Of a stretch of DNA of 54,268 bases, positions 45,063 to 53,778 are shown piece by piece. The DNA is from RQOF01 sp964461135 (lineage in GTDB: Bacteria > Calditrichota > Calditrichia > RBG-13-44-9). The translations under genes and the position numbers were made by a program. How positions within the stretch are numbered: the first letter of the stretch is position 1; each line of letters starts with the position of its first letter. The stretch lies in assembly GCA_964461135.1 (NCBI GenBank), contig CAYWTB010000025.1, forward strand, positions 1 to 54,268, given 5' to 3'. Below the pieces are notes generated by a model. It saw nothing but the letters and a program-made list of their open reading frames with translations, ran no database searches and was not told the DNA's origin.

Positions 45063-45881
45063 TTAGAAATCATCTATCCGGATTATGCCGCTGAATACCG
45101 GTTGAGCCGGACCTTCCAGCCACAGCCGCTCATCATCCTTTGATTTGCCGACGCTTAGATTGCCACCCCGGGTATGTACCTGTACCGGAAATTCAGTCAG
45201 TCCCCAGGTCCGGGCAGCAAGGGCCACCGCCAGGGCGCCTGTTCCGCAGGCCAGAGTCTCTGCCTCAACGCCCCTTTCGTAGGTTCGCACACGGATACCA
45301 CCAGTCCCGGCTTCCACGAAATTTACGTTGGTTCCGTCCGGAGCGAAAAATTTATGATTGCGGTAAAACGCCCCCAGCCGATCCACATCCACATGATCCA
45401 GGGAAGACACCACCCAAAATACCACATGAGGAACACCGGTGTTAACAAAAACCCCACGCCGAAATTTTCCCCGAATCATTTTATCGAGTTCCGCAGATGC
45501 CTGCAGCCGGGGGGTAAAATCCCATACAATTTTCACCAGATTTTTGTCGACTATTTCTGCCGGGTAGCGGTTTTTTCCGATTTTCAGGATGAAATCTTTC
45601 TGCCCCGGGTGAAGCAGATGCAGAAAATAAGCAGCGCAACGGGCACCGTTGCCACACATGGTTGAGCTGAAACCATCGGCATTGAAATACTGAAGTTCAA
45701 ATTCATTGCCCATTCCAGATCCGAGGAGCATCAGGCCGTCTGCCCCGATTCCCCACCGGCGCTGGCACAATCTCCGGATAACCTCATTTTCACCTCCCGT
45801 GAAAAGGGCTGGTATATTATTAATAACAATAAAATCGTTTCCGGCACCATGCATTTTGGTAAACGGAATCTCTTTACTCAT
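45063..45881 (-). CDS. dapF: diaminopimelate epimerase
   Basis: Converts LL- to meso-diaminopimelate for lysine and peptidoglycan. Both catalytic cysteines are present, in 'MCGNGARCAAYF' and 'LACGTGALAVALA'. The N-terminal 'FTKMHGAGNDFI' is typical. The ATG at 45881 is chosen because AGGGA lies upstream and because it gives the standard length (272 aa) and an ATGA overlap with the preceding gene. A longer frame from 45929 would add 16 non-homologous residues. Confidence 0.94.
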   Translation of the reverse strand: MSKEIPFTKMHGAGNDFIVINNIPALFTGGENEVIRRLCQRRWGIGADGLMLLGSGMGNEFELQYFNADGFSSTMCGNGARCAAYFLHLLHPGQKDFILKIGKNRYPAEIVDKNLVKIVWDFTPRLQASAELDKMIRGKFRRGVFVNTGVPHVVFWVVSSLDHVDVDRLGAFYRNHKFFAPDGTNVNFVEAGTGGIRVRTYERGVEAETLACGTGALAVALAARTWGLTEFPVQVHTRGGNLSVGKSKDDERLWLEGPAQPVFSGIIRIDDF

Positions 45882-47608
45882 GGCTTTTCCCTGAAATTGA
45901 AGATGAAGTCGATACCCTGTGTGGTCCATCTTTTACGGACTTTCACGGTGTCTGGTTTGAGAAAGAAAGGCTCGGAATATTGCCAGCGTATCGTACTGCC
46001 TTTATCCCAACTGCCATTTTCATTCAGATCCATAATGGCTTTAGTCATAAACAGCCCATCCGGCAGGTAATCCATCTGATAAACAATGTCTTTTTTGGCC
46101 AAAGCCCGGTAATGAGCCCTTCCCTTCAGTGCATCTGCCTCCACTATCGCCTGGTACCAGTTCAAGGTGGGAGCACGGACATAACCGGAGATTTCCCCTA
46201 AATCCGACAATTCCATGGTTGTGAATTCCATAGAAATAACGGTATCCGGGAAGGAACGTTTCCAGATATCCGCAAGGCTGTCTAATTGTAGAGTAAGATT
46301 GTAAGTTGTGGCAGATGAGAGAAGGCCGGCCGGAATATAGACAGGACGTCTCAAATTACTGAAATCATAATGCCCGCTTACCACTTTTCCCTCCTTCGTC
46401 TCAAGAGTAAAATACTGTTGATAAAGGGAAGAATCGACTGGAACGTTGAAACTCAACCGGATACTGTCATTAAATAATACATTACTGCTGCCCTGAGAAG
46501 GTTCCACCTTCAACAGGCGGGGAGTTACCGTATCCGGTTGTGAAGCAGAAGTAAAGGAGAAATCCAAAGTATCTGAAATGATGGTATTTCCTGAATAATC
46601 TTTTACCCCGCTTAGCCGGACCGCTAATTCCGTTTGCGGAGGAAGTTCACTGAAAAAAAGATGTAACCATGCGTGATTATCGGAATCGAGACTGGTACCA
46701 AGGACGGGGTAATGAATATTGTGAACGGTATCTTCAACCTGAACCGAGAAGTGCTGTTCCAGAAGAACCGGCTCTTTAAATTCAATAATTATCTCCTGAC
46801 CGGAGGCTGTATCAATCCGGCTGATCGCAGGCAGGATTGTGTCTTCCTTAATTAGGTAAAAATTGAGTTGAAAAAAATCCGGATCCAGAGAATCCAGACG
46901 GACATCCGTGAAGGGAATTCCTATAAGATCTGATCCCAGGGTGTAACGCTCATCATAATCCTGATCCTGAAGAGCAATTACACGGAATTTGTTTAATGAA
47001 AGGTAGTTCAATTTATAAGAGCCGCTGCCATCAATCTGCGTATAGTATCGCGGTTTTTTCCGCAGCAGAGAATCGGATTCTTCATTTTCATCCAAAATAT
47101 AAGCGTTGATATAAACATCACGGGAAATTTTTTCGGTGTAAACTTGGCCTTGAATAGACCCCCGGTCCAGCTGTTCTCCGCTTGAAAAGGCGATCTGGAA
47201 AGGCCTGACAAGTCTGTTATTATGCATATCAGTGATGCCGGTACTGAGGGTAAAGACATAGGTTTGGTCCGCTGCAAGTGAATCCGGAAGATAGAAACGG
47301 ACTTTCCGGCTCCCTTTCCATTTTACCTGCATTTCACCAACGAGCTCCGGAATAATCCAGAAATTATTGGGCAGGGTGGTTCTGCGAATGGGTTCACTGA
47401 ACTCAACTTCAATAAATTCCAAATGCCGGATTCCGACACTGTCTGCCGCGGGAAAGTGATAAATTATTTCCGGCGGTATTTTGTCTTCCGGACCACCCGA
47501 TGGCGGGACATTGTGGGCGCAATCATAATTCAAAAGAAAATATGAGACCAGCAAAGTCAACAGGATAATCCGGCCGATTTTCTGAAATGATATTTTTTTT
47601 ATATACAA
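45878..47608 (-). CDS. Big_5 (Ig-like) lipoprotein of the 'PPSGGP' type
   Basis: 576 residues. A signal peptide and probable lipid-anchored Cys are followed by 'AHNVPPSGGPEDKIPPEI', the characteristic mature start of a Bacteroidota-type family of Ig-like lipoproteins. Repeated SbsA/Big_5-like domains read 'VEFSEPIRR', 'IIEFKEPVLL' and 'LSFNVPVDS', each followed by 'Y.FTLS' type strands. The C-terminal part has a 'DLNENGSWDKG' calcium-like loop. The start is a TTG at 47608 with GGCGGAG upstream. It is translationally coupled to dapF. The function of the family is unknown; cell-surface or wall association is inferred. Confidence 0.82.
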   Translation of the reverse strand: MYIKKISFQKIGRIILLTLLVSYFLLNYDCAHNVPPSGGPEDKIPPEIIYHFPAADSVGIRHLEFIEVEFSEPIRRTTLPNNFWIIPELVGEMQVKWKGSRKVRFYLPDSLAADQTYVFTLSTGITDMHNNRLVRPFQIAFSSGEQLDRGSIQGQVYTEKISRDVYINAYILDENEESDSLLRKKPRYYTQIDGSGSYKLNYLSLNKFRVIALQDQDYDERYTLGSDLIGIPFTDVRLDSLDPDFFQLNFYLIKEDTILPAISRIDTASGQEIIIEFKEPVLLEQHFSVQVEDTVHNIHYPVLGTSLDSDNHAWLHLFFSELPPQTELAVRLSGVKDYSGNTIISDTLDFSFTSASQPDTVTPRLLKVEPSQGSSNVLFNDSIRLSFNVPVDSSLYQQYFTLETKEGKVVSGHYDFSNLRRPVYIPAGLLSSATTYNLTLQLDSLADIWKRSFPDTVISMEFTTMELSDLGEISGYVRAPTLNWYQAIVEADALKGRAHYRALAKKDIVYQMDYLPDGLFMTKAIMDLNENGSWDKGSTIRWQYSEPFFLKPDTVKVRKRWTTQGIDFIFNFREKP

Positions 47609-47734
47609 TTTTTTCTCCGCCTATCCCGTCAGAATCTCTCCTGCAATCCCATCCATATTCCGGGCCATCATTAATTTAACGTCAGATTTTATGGAGTAAA
47701 TTATTGAGAGGACCCCAGGAAAAACAATACAATT

Positions 47735-49018
47735 TTATTCTTTTTGATCAAGGGCTTCCCGGAACCGTTTTTCCACGAAGCCTTTCAATTCCTGCAGGGA
47801 AAAAATATCGGGTACCAGACAAAAGGGAGCACAGATCTCCAGATCAACCTTCGCCCTTTCTGGAAAGCGGGCCCAACGCGGGAAAAATTTGAATGAATTA
47901 TGAGTAATGATAGGCACAACGGGAATGCGCAACTGCAGCAAGAGCCTGATAACACTTATTTTAAATGGCTGCATTCGTCCATCCCAGCATCTTTCCCCTT
48001 CCGGAAAAATACCAACAGTTATATTCTTGCTGAGAAAAGTTCTGATATGATAAATGACGGCCGGGTCTGTCTGGTAACGGGTTGTTGGAATGGCTTTGCC
48101 CAGTTTCAGCATAAAGCGTTCAAAAAAATGGCAGAAGGAGGTGCTCTTGGTGAGAAAGCCGATTTCTTTATGTGTAAATGCCAGGATGATGAAGGGATCA
48201 AATATACTCTGATGGTTTGCCAGACTGATGTAGGGATAGTTTTGCGGCAGGAGGTTACGGTGATGAACTGTTACCTGTATAAATGATCTCAAAAGTACAC
48301 GGATTTTAAACAGCAGGATCCGGGTGAGAATCAACTGAAACGGTGCAAACCTGAGTGGCCGGTCAGCTTTGATTTCCAGAGAACGTTGACGATGAGAGGG
48401 ATAACCGAACCGGAGGCTTGGCTGATATTCCAATATCTTTTTCCCGGCTGCTTGATAATGCCGGTCCAGTAATTTCTGAAAAATGAACTCATATTTCAGT
48501 GGGCTCTCTTCCAGAAATTGAACCTGAAATACCGGCTGCTGTCGAATCTTGAATTCAAAGAAATTACTGTTGGTAGTTATACAAGTGATAATGGGGACGG
48601 GGAATTCCAAAATCTGATCCGGTGCAATAAAATAAATTTTTTTTAATGTGATAACCATATGCCCCCGGGTGACAGGTTTCAAGCAGGTGACGGGCCGTTG
48701 AAACAAATTCCCAAACGCCGTAAATGGAACCTGATGAATTCCTTGCCGCAGGATTGCTTCACCGCTGATACGAAGGGCTTCCGGAATGTCAGAGGGAGCA
48801 ATCCGGGTCTGGCGGGCCAGACGTATTGACGGGGTCTGTTCAATTTCCAGATTTTTCTTCAGCCAGTTTGTGAAATCCGGTAAAGACCAGATATTGCGGG
48901 ACGTTTTCATATTTTCAACCGTTATGGAAATTTTCTCATTACATTTTGAACAGATGGATTTCCGGATCGAATCTTCGGCTTTGCAGGACGGGCATATGAA
49001 AACGAAGGGGTGAGTCAT
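47735..49018 (-). CDS. lysophospholipid acyltransferase (PlsC domain) with N-terminal zinc ribbon
   Basis: 427 residues. The C-terminal ~200 form a PlsC/AGPAT domain: 'LANHQSIFDPF' (the HX4D acceptor motif), 'GKAIPTTRY', 'VGIFPEGERCWDG' and 'RIPVVPI'. It would transfer an acyl chain to a glycerol-phosphate or similar acceptor at the membrane face. The N-terminus is unusual: 'CPSC...CSKC' within the first 26 residues forms a probable zinc ribbon, followed by ~180 residues with 'MVITLKKIYFIAPDQILEF' that look like a PH/GRAM-type sandwich. The acyltransferase call is firm; the acceptor and the role of the front half are open. No strong ribosome site. Confidence 0.85.
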   Translation of the reverse strand: MTHPFVFICPSCKAEDSIRKSICSKCNEKISITVENMKTSRNIWSLPDFTNWLKKNLEIEQTPSIRLARQTRIAPSDIPEALRISGEAILRQGIHQVPFTAFGNLFQRPVTCLKPVTRGHMVITLKKIYFIAPDQILEFPVPIITCITTNSNFFEFKIRQQPVFQVQFLEESPLKYEFIFQKLLDRHYQAAGKKILEYQPSLRFGYPSHRQRSLEIKADRPLRFAPFQLILTRILLFKIRVLLRSFIQVTVHHRNLLPQNYPYISLANHQSIFDPFIILAFTHKEIGFLTKSTSFCHFFERFMLKLGKAIPTTRYQTDPAVIYHIRTFLSKNITVGIFPEGERCWDGRMQPFKISVIRLLLQLRIPVVPIITHNSFKFFPRWARFPERAKVDLEICAPFCLVPDIFSLQELKGFVEKRFREALDQKE

Positions 49019-49099
49019 AATGTTGACTGATTAAATTTCCACTGTGATATCAAAAGTTAAAGAGCCAGGGAATATTGTCATCCTTCCCGATCCATCAAA

Positions 49100-49125
49100 G
49101 AAAAAGCCGCTCATGAGGAGCGGCT
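49100..49125 (-). terminator. rho-independent terminator after rplS
   Basis: AGCCGCTC-ATGAG-GAGCGGCT is an 8-bp GC-rich stem followed on the minus strand by five T. It lies about 20 nt past the rplS stop and closes the ffh-rplS operon. Confidence 0.92.
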
Positions 49126-49144
49126 CAGAATTTCATGAAAGCGA

Positions 49145-49483
49145 TCATTCTTCTTTGATACGGGCGGCTTTCCCCTGCAGTTTCCTGAGATAATAGAGTT
49201 TTGCCCGTCTCACTTTGCCCTTACGGACGACTTCAATTTTTTCAATACGGGGAGAATGCAGGGGGAAAATTCTTTCCACACCCACACCGTTGGAAATTTT
49301 ACGCACTGTAATGGTGGTATTAATTCCATTTTTATGACATTTAATACACACCCCGGCAAATACCTGGATTCTTTCTTTGTTACCTTCGATCACTTTAATA
49401 TGAACGGAAATGGTATCACCGGGCGAGAATTGTGGCAGATCGGTACGGATCTGGCTTGCTGTGACGTTATGAAGAATGTCCAT
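49145..49483 (-). CDS. rplS: 50S ribosomal protein L19
   Basis: Ribosomal protein at the 30S/50S interface. Diagnostic segments are 'FSPGDTISVHIKVIEGNKERIQVFAGV', shown here as separate family blocks 'GDTISVHIKV' and 'ERIQVFAGVCI', then 'GVGVERIFPLHSP', 'VRRAKLYYLR' and the basic tail. The start is the ATG at 49483 with GGAGG upstream, giving 112 aa, the usual size; a TTG at 49498 overlaps that site. It is the last gene of the operon, following trmD. Confidence 0.95.
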   Translation of the reverse strand: MDILHNVTASQIRTDLPQFSPGDTISVHIKVIEGNKERIQVFAGVCIKCHKNGINTTITVRKISNGVGVERIFPLHSPRIEKIEVVRKGKVRRAKLYYLRKLQGKAARIKEE

Positions 49484-49500
49484 TTTATGGTCCTCCAATT

Positions 49501-50226
49501 TTATTTTTCATTTTCAATCTGATTTTTATGCTGCAAGAATTTTTTATACAGATCAGGCCTTCTGGACCTGGTTCTTTCAATTTTTTGGTTCTGCCGCCAC
49601 TCTTCAATTTTTTCATGGTGTCCGGACAGTAGAATTTCCGGCACTTTGAATCCCCTGAAAACTTCCGGCCGTGTGTAGTAGGGACAATCCAGCAGATAAT
49701 TCTGGAAAGAATCGGTTTTTGCTGAATCAATATCCCCTAAAACGCCGGGTATCAATCGAACAATGGCATCAATCATTAGCAGAGAAGGAATTTCTCCTCC
49801 GGATAATACAAAATCGCCAATTGAAATTTCATCTGTTACCCAGGCATCTATTACCCGCTGATCTATTGCCTTATAATGCCCACAGATGAAAACCAGGTGA
49901 TTTGAATGACTCAGATCCTCTGCGATCTCCTGCGTAAACATTTTTCCCTGCGGGGTGGGAAGCACCACCCGCGCGGCAGTCCGATCACCGTCCTGCTCAA
50001 ATATAGATTCCAGGGCAGCGAATATGGGCTCGGGTTTCAGAATCATGCCCGGGCCCCCGCCGTATGGAGTATCATCTACGGTTCGGTGTTTATCAGGTGA
50101 AAAATCCCTCAGATCCATAATTCTTATGTCAAGATCAATTCGTTTGCGAGCCTGCCTGAGAATACTTTCATTCAGAGGATTTTCGATTATATTTGGGAAT
50201 ACTGTTATCACATCAATACGCATCAT
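49501..50226 (-). CDS. trmD: tRNA (guanine37-N1)-methyltransferase
   Basis: Methylates G37 next to the anticodon to prevent frameshifting. Knot motifs are 'DDTPYGGGPGMILKPEP', 'LVFICGHYKAIDQRV' and 'EISIGDFVLSGGEIP'; 'VFRGFKVPEILLSGHH' follows. The ATG at 50226 overlaps the rimM stop as ATGA, with GGGAAGAG upstream. Length is 241 aa, normal. Only 17 nt separate it from the rplS start. Confidence 0.96.
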   Translation of the reverse strand: MMRIDVITVFPNIIENPLNESILRQARKRIDLDIRIMDLRDFSPDKHRTVDDTPYGGGPGMILKPEPIFAALESIFEQDGDRTAARVVLPTPQGKMFTQEIAEDLSHSNHLVFICGHYKAIDQRVIDAWVTDEISIGDFVLSGGEIPSLLMIDAIVRLIPGVLGDIDSAKTDSFQNYLLDCPYYTRPEVFRGFKVPEILLSGHHEKIEEWRQNQKIERTRSRRPDLYKKFLQHKNQIENEK

Positions 50227-50735
50227 ATCTCTTCCCACAAGCGAACCACCATTTTACTCTGGTCGAGTTTAATTTCTTTAACAAATTCACCGACTGCCGG
50301 AATAAGAACTTCCTTTTTCCCATCCCGTATGACATAAACGTCATTGGCACCGGCCGGTATTACCTCTGTAATATGCCCCATAAAATTACCTTCCGTATCA
50401 AAAACTGCCATGCCAATGATATCATGTAAAAAATATTGATCTGCCGGTAATTCTATCTGTTCGTTCTCCGGCAGATAAATCTCCTTTCCGATGAGTTCCC
50501 TGCCCTTTTCCGGATTATCCACACCTCTCAATTTGAGAAGGATATTAGTATTTTGCAGTCTCCAGGAGGTGACAATTATTCCGGAAAAATCATTCTCACT
50601 TTCCAGGTAAACCACTGGTACATTTTCAAATCGATCACTGCGATTCGAGTAAGCGGCCACTTTCAACCAACCCTGATGGCCAAAGACTCCCACAATTCTT
50701 CCTATCGCTATGAAGCTTTTACTAATGATAGTCAT
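50223..50735 (-). CDS. rimM: 16S rRNA processing protein RimM
   Basis: Assembly factor that binds S19 during 30S maturation. The N-terminal RimM barrel has 'IAIGRIVGVFGHQGWLKV', and the C-terminal PRC-barrel has 'LHDIIGMAVFDTEGNFMGHI' and 'VLIPAVGEFVKEI'. Size (170 aa) is typical. The ATG has no Shine-Dalgarno site: a 10-bp hairpin ends only eight bases upstream. This suggests special control or a leader that must be unfolded. Confidence 0.93.
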   Translation of the reverse strand: MTIISKSFIAIGRIVGVFGHQGWLKVAAYSNRSDRFENVPVVYLESENDFSGIIVTSWRLQNTNILLKLRGVDNPEKGRELIGKEIYLPENEQIELPADQYFLHDIIGMAVFDTEGNFMGHITEVIPAGANDVYVIRDGKKEVLIPAVGEFVKEIKLDQSKMVVRLWEEI

Positions 50736-50743
50736 AAAAGAAA

Positions 50744-50769
50744 GATTCGGGATACCGGCATCCCGAATC
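50744..50769 (-). promoter_or_regulatory. hairpin abutting the rimM start codon
   Basis: GATTCGGGAT / ATCCCGAATC, a perfect 10-bp stem with a 6-nt loop, between khpA and rimM. On the minus strand it is followed by TTTCTTTTATG, where ATG is the rimM start. It could be an intrinsic terminator or attenuator that halves expression of the distal genes, or a translational control element. Confidence 0.65.
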
Positions 50770-50795
50770 GTACCAAGTCAATGAATTAACTTTAT

Positions 50796-51026
50796 TTATT
50801 CCAGTATTTCCAATACTGCTCTTTTACCGATTTTTGCTGCGGAGGCGCTCAATAAGGTTCGAATTGCTTTGGCTGTTTGACCTCGTTTTCCGATGACCTT
50901 CCCCAGATCACCATCACCTACCCGCAGTTCGTAAACCGTGACACGCTCTCCTTCAACTTCAGTCACCTCAACCTCTTCCGGCTTGTCGACGAGATGCTTA
51001 GCGATGAATTCGATAAATTCTTTCAT
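50796..51026 (-). CDS. khpA: KH-domain RNA-binding protein KhpA
   Basis: A 76-residue single KH domain with the GxxG loop 'VIGKRGQTAKAIRTLL'. It partners KhpB/Jag in many bacteria to bind RNAs linked to cell-wall growth. The ATG at 51026 follows AAGGAGG; a frame from 51065 would add unrelated residues. Its position between rpsP and rimM is the standard one. Confidence 0.94.
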   Translation of the reverse strand: MKEFIEFIAKHLVDKPEEVEVTEVEGERVTVYELRVGDGDLGKVIGKRGQTAKAIRTLLSASAAKIGKRAVLEILE

Positions 51027-51105
51027 TACCTGTTCCTCCTTAAGACAAATTACGTGATTGAACACACCATTAATCGCCTGAAATTAGCAGGTTATAATAA
51101 AGTGT

Positions 51106-52188
51106 CTATTCCTTCTTCTCTTCTTCACCTTCTCCTTTGGGAGCGGTTTTCTTTGATTTTACTTTATTTTGAACTTTAGTCTGTTCAGTTAATTCTTCCG
51201 TCGTTATCTCTACCGTCTCAGTCTCGGCCGGTGCTTCCTCCGGGTTTTCTTCCGTCGTTCCAGTTTCAACCGGTGTTTCTTCCTTTTTTTTCTTTGCCAT
51301 TTTAGTTTTTGATTCCTCTACCTTCGGTTCAGGAATATTTGTCTTTTCCTCCATTGCTGTTTCTACCGATTCAGATACAGCACTTTCCTTAACAGGTTCG
51401 GGAGCTGTTTCTTCTGTTTCAAGGGGAGCAGCTGCGGTTTCCTCTTGTTTTGCCGCTTTCTTTTTTTTCACCTTCTCTTCTTCACCTTCTCCTTTGGTAG
51501 CGGTTTCCTTTGATTCTTCTTTATTTTGAACTTTAGTCTGTTCAGTTGATTCTTCCGTCGTTTCCTCTACTGTCTCAGTCTCGGCCGGTGCTTCCTCCGT
51601 GATTTCTTCCGCCGTTTCAGTTTCAACCGTTGTTTCTTTCTTTTTTTTCTCTGCCATTTCAGTTTTTGATTCCTCTACCTCCGGTTCAGGAATATTTGTC
51701 TTTTCCTCCATTGCTGTTTCTGCCGATTCAGATACAGCACTTTCCTTAACAGGTTCAGGAGCTGTTTCTTCTGTTTCAGGGGGAGCAGCTGCGGTTTCCT
51801 CTTCTTTTGCCGCTTTCTTTTTTTCCACTTCCTCAATCTTTTTTGCTTCCGCCCGCCGGGCTTTTTCTATCTGAAGCACTTCCCATTTTTTAAGCTCTTC
51901 CGTGACTTTTTCTTCCGGCACACCTTTTCGTTGTAAATCAAATTTGAGAATAATACCCTGGCGACTCAGGATATTTTTCACAGTTTTTGAAGGGATTGCT
52001 CCCACACTCAGCCAATACATTACCCGATTTTCCTGCATTTCCACCGTTGCCGGTTCCGTCAACGGGTTGTAGAGACCAATTTCTTCAATAAAGCGACCAT
52101 CACGCGGAGCTCGCGAGTCAGCGGCCACAATTCGGTAGAAGGGACGTTTTTTCCTTCCTAATCGCCGTAATCTTAATTTAACTGCCAA
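51106..52188 (-). CDS. rpsP: 30S ribosomal protein S16 with a 240-residue duplicated acidic tail
   Basis: Residues 1-82 are a normal S16 ('VKLRLRRLGRKKRPFYRIV', 'IEEIGLYNPL', 'VMYWLSVGAIPSKTV'). A helical basic/acidic linker (~83-121) follows. Residues ~122-240 and ~241-359 are two tandem copies of a Glu/Thr/Ala/Pro/Lys-rich 119-residue unit (e.g. 'EETAPEPVKESAVSES' in both). Typical S16 is 80-120 aa; short acidic tails are known in FCB bacteria, but 360 aa is extreme. The start is a TTG at 52188 with GGAGG upstream, as expected for MAVKLR. The tail is surely disordered and would project from the 30S body. There is no stop or frameshift between the ribosomal part and the tail. Confidence 0.95.
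   Translation of the reverse strand: MAVKLRLRRLGRKKRPFYRIVAADSRAPRDGRFIEEIGLYNPLTEPATVEMQENRVMYWLSVGAIPSKTVKNILSRQGIILKFDLQRKGVPEEKVTEELKKWEVLQIEKARRAEAKKIEEVEKKKAAKEEETAAAPPETEETAPEPVKESAVSESAETAMEEKTNIPEPEVEESKTEMAEKKKKETTVETETAEEITEEAPAETETVEETTEESTEQTKVQNKEESKETATKGEGEEEKVKKKKAAKQEETAAAPLETEETAPEPVKESAVSESVETAMEEKTNIPEPKVEESKTKMAKKKKEETPVETGTTEENPEEAPAETETVEITTEELTEQTKVQNKVKSKKTAPKGEGEEEKKE
51112..51825 (-). repeat. two tandem 357-bp repeats inside rpsP
   Basis: The unit at 51469-51825 recurs at 51112-51468 with a period of exactly 357 bp (119 codons). The identity is visible at DNA level (for example the string TTCTTCACCT at 51121 and 51478), with scattered substitutions. No target-site or mobile sequence flanks it, so it looks like an in-frame segmental duplication. 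Confidence 0.9.
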
Positions 52189-52224
52189 AGTTTCCTCCGT
52201 TTTTTATACTTTACATTTTACAGT

Positions 52225-53550
52225 CTAAAATGGAAATGTGTCCGGTCTGAAGGCACCTTTCATTTTGCCACTTTTCATTCTTCTTAACATCCTGCGCATC
52301 TCTTCAAACTGGTTTAGAAGCTGGTTGACATCCTGAACACGCGTTCCGCTTCCCATAGCGATCCGGCGCCGGCGGCTGCCATTGATAATCTGCGGTTTGC
52401 GCCGTTCCTGCGGGGTCATGGAATTAATAATTGCCTCCACTCGTACAAATGCGTCATCATCCAGACTTACATTTTTCAATTGTTTTCCGATGCCGGGTAT
52501 CATTCCAAGAATCTGTTCCAGCGGTCCCATTTTTTTAATCTGCTGGATCTGCTTATAGAAATCCTCCAGGTCGAACTGTTCTTTTCTCAGCTTTTCTTCC
52601 AGTTTACGGGCCTCGTGCAGATCAACGGCGTCCTGGGCTTTTTCCACCAGACTGACCACGTCCCCCATCCCTAAAATCCGGGAAGCCATTCGTTCGGGAT
52701 GAAAGGCTTCGATGGCATCCGGTTTTTCACCAGTGCCAACGAATTTAATGGGGCGCTGGGTAACCTGACGAATGGACAGTGCGGCACCGCCGCGGGCATC
52801 ACCATCCATTTTGGTCAGCACCACACCATCGAAATCCAGCCGCTCCAGAAACTGTTTTGCCGCATTTACCGCATCCTGCCCGGTCATACCGTCGGCCACA
52901 AAAAGAATTTCCTGCGGTTTGACCTCCTTCTTAATATTCTCCAGCTCCTGCATCATTTCCGGATCGATATGCAGGCGGCCGGCAGTATCCAGGATCGCCA
53001 CATCACGACTCTGTTCGCGGGCTGCTTTAACGGAACCGCGACAGATTTGAACGGCGTCTCTACTGTTTTCCGTATAGACCGGAATATTGAGACCTTTACC
53101 CAGTATCTGCAACTGACTTACCGCCGCAGGGCGGTAAATATCTGCTGCTACCAACATGGGATGCCGGCCCTTTTTTCTCAAATAGTTAGCCAGCTTTGCC
53201 GCAAAAGTAGTCTTGCCGGAACCCTGCAACCCACATAACATGATAACCGTGGGCGGAATTCCGGCGGCTTTCAGATCAGTCTGAGCTTTGCCCATAAGGG
53301 TCACCAGCTCATCATGCACAATTTTAACGATTTGCTGACCAGGTGTGACGCTGCGAACAACCTCCTCACCAATCGCCTTTTCCTGGACTCTCACAATAAA
53401 CTCTTTTACGACCTTATAATTGACATCGGCTTCAAGCAGAGAACGTCGCATTTCTTTAAGTGCATCCGCAATATTTTTTTCGGAAAGTTTCCCCTGCCCT
53501 CTTAACCTTTGAAGCGTCGTTTCCAGTTTCGCCGTCAGATCTTCAAACAT
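52225..53550 (-). CDS. ffh: signal recognition particle protein Ffh
   Basis: GTPase that, with 4.5S RNA, targets nascent membrane proteins to the Sec translocon. N domain (~1-90), then G domain with G1 'GLQGSGKTTFAAKLA', 'DTAGRLHID', 'TKMDGDARGG' and 'GTGEKPD'. The methionine-rich M domain (~300-441) includes the RNA-binding 'RRRRIAMGSGT' and 'MRRMLRRM'. It is the first gene of the ffh-rpsP-khpA-rimM-trmD-rplS operon. AGAG precedes the ATG. The 4.5S RNA gene is not in the window. Confidence 0.96.
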   Translation of the reverse strand: MFEDLTAKLETTLQRLRGQGKLSEKNIADALKEMRRSLLEADVNYKVVKEFIVRVQEKAIGEEVVRSVTPGQQIVKIVHDELVTLMGKAQTDLKAAGIPPTVIMLCGLQGSGKTTFAAKLANYLRKKGRHPMLVAADIYRPAAVSQLQILGKGLNIPVYTENSRDAVQICRGSVKAAREQSRDVAILDTAGRLHIDPEMMQELENIKKEVKPQEILFVADGMTGQDAVNAAKQFLERLDFDGVVLTKMDGDARGGAALSIRQVTQRPIKFVGTGEKPDAIEAFHPERMASRILGMGDVVSLVEKAQDAVDLHEARKLEEKLRKEQFDLEDFYKQIQQIKKMGPLEQILGMIPGIGKQLKNVSLDDDAFVRVEAIINSMTPQERRKPQIINGSRRRRIAMGSGTRVQDVNQLLNQFEEMRRMLRRMKSGKMKGAFRPDTFPF

Positions 53551-53656
53551 GCCAAATCAGCTCTTCTTCCGATCCATCATTGCAATTTATTATTCAAAAA
53601 GCTTGTTAATTTAAATTACACATGAATTTTTTGCAACATCTTTTTTGAATTCATGC

Positions 53657-53684
53657 ATTATAAAACATACTATTAAATGACAAA
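53657..53684 (-). promoter_or_regulatory. candidate promoter of the ffh operon
   Basis: On the minus strand TTTGTC (53684-53679), a 16-nt spacer and a perfect TATAAT (53662-53657), about 107 nt before ffh. A further CATGAATT/AATTCATG dyad (53621-53655) follows in the leader. Confidence 0.45.
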
Positions 53685-53778
53685 AAAAGGATATGGTTCA
53701 TTTTTTTAACTTCGGAAAATGATTATATTTCTTTTCTTTCCTTACCCCTATTTTGAGCTGAAGTTCTGCTCTTTTAAC

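Noticed and set aside
51599..51874. A 91-codon plus-strand Ser/Val-rich frame opposite rpsP
   Set aside because: Antisense of the acidic repeat in S16; composition is fully explained by the repeat.
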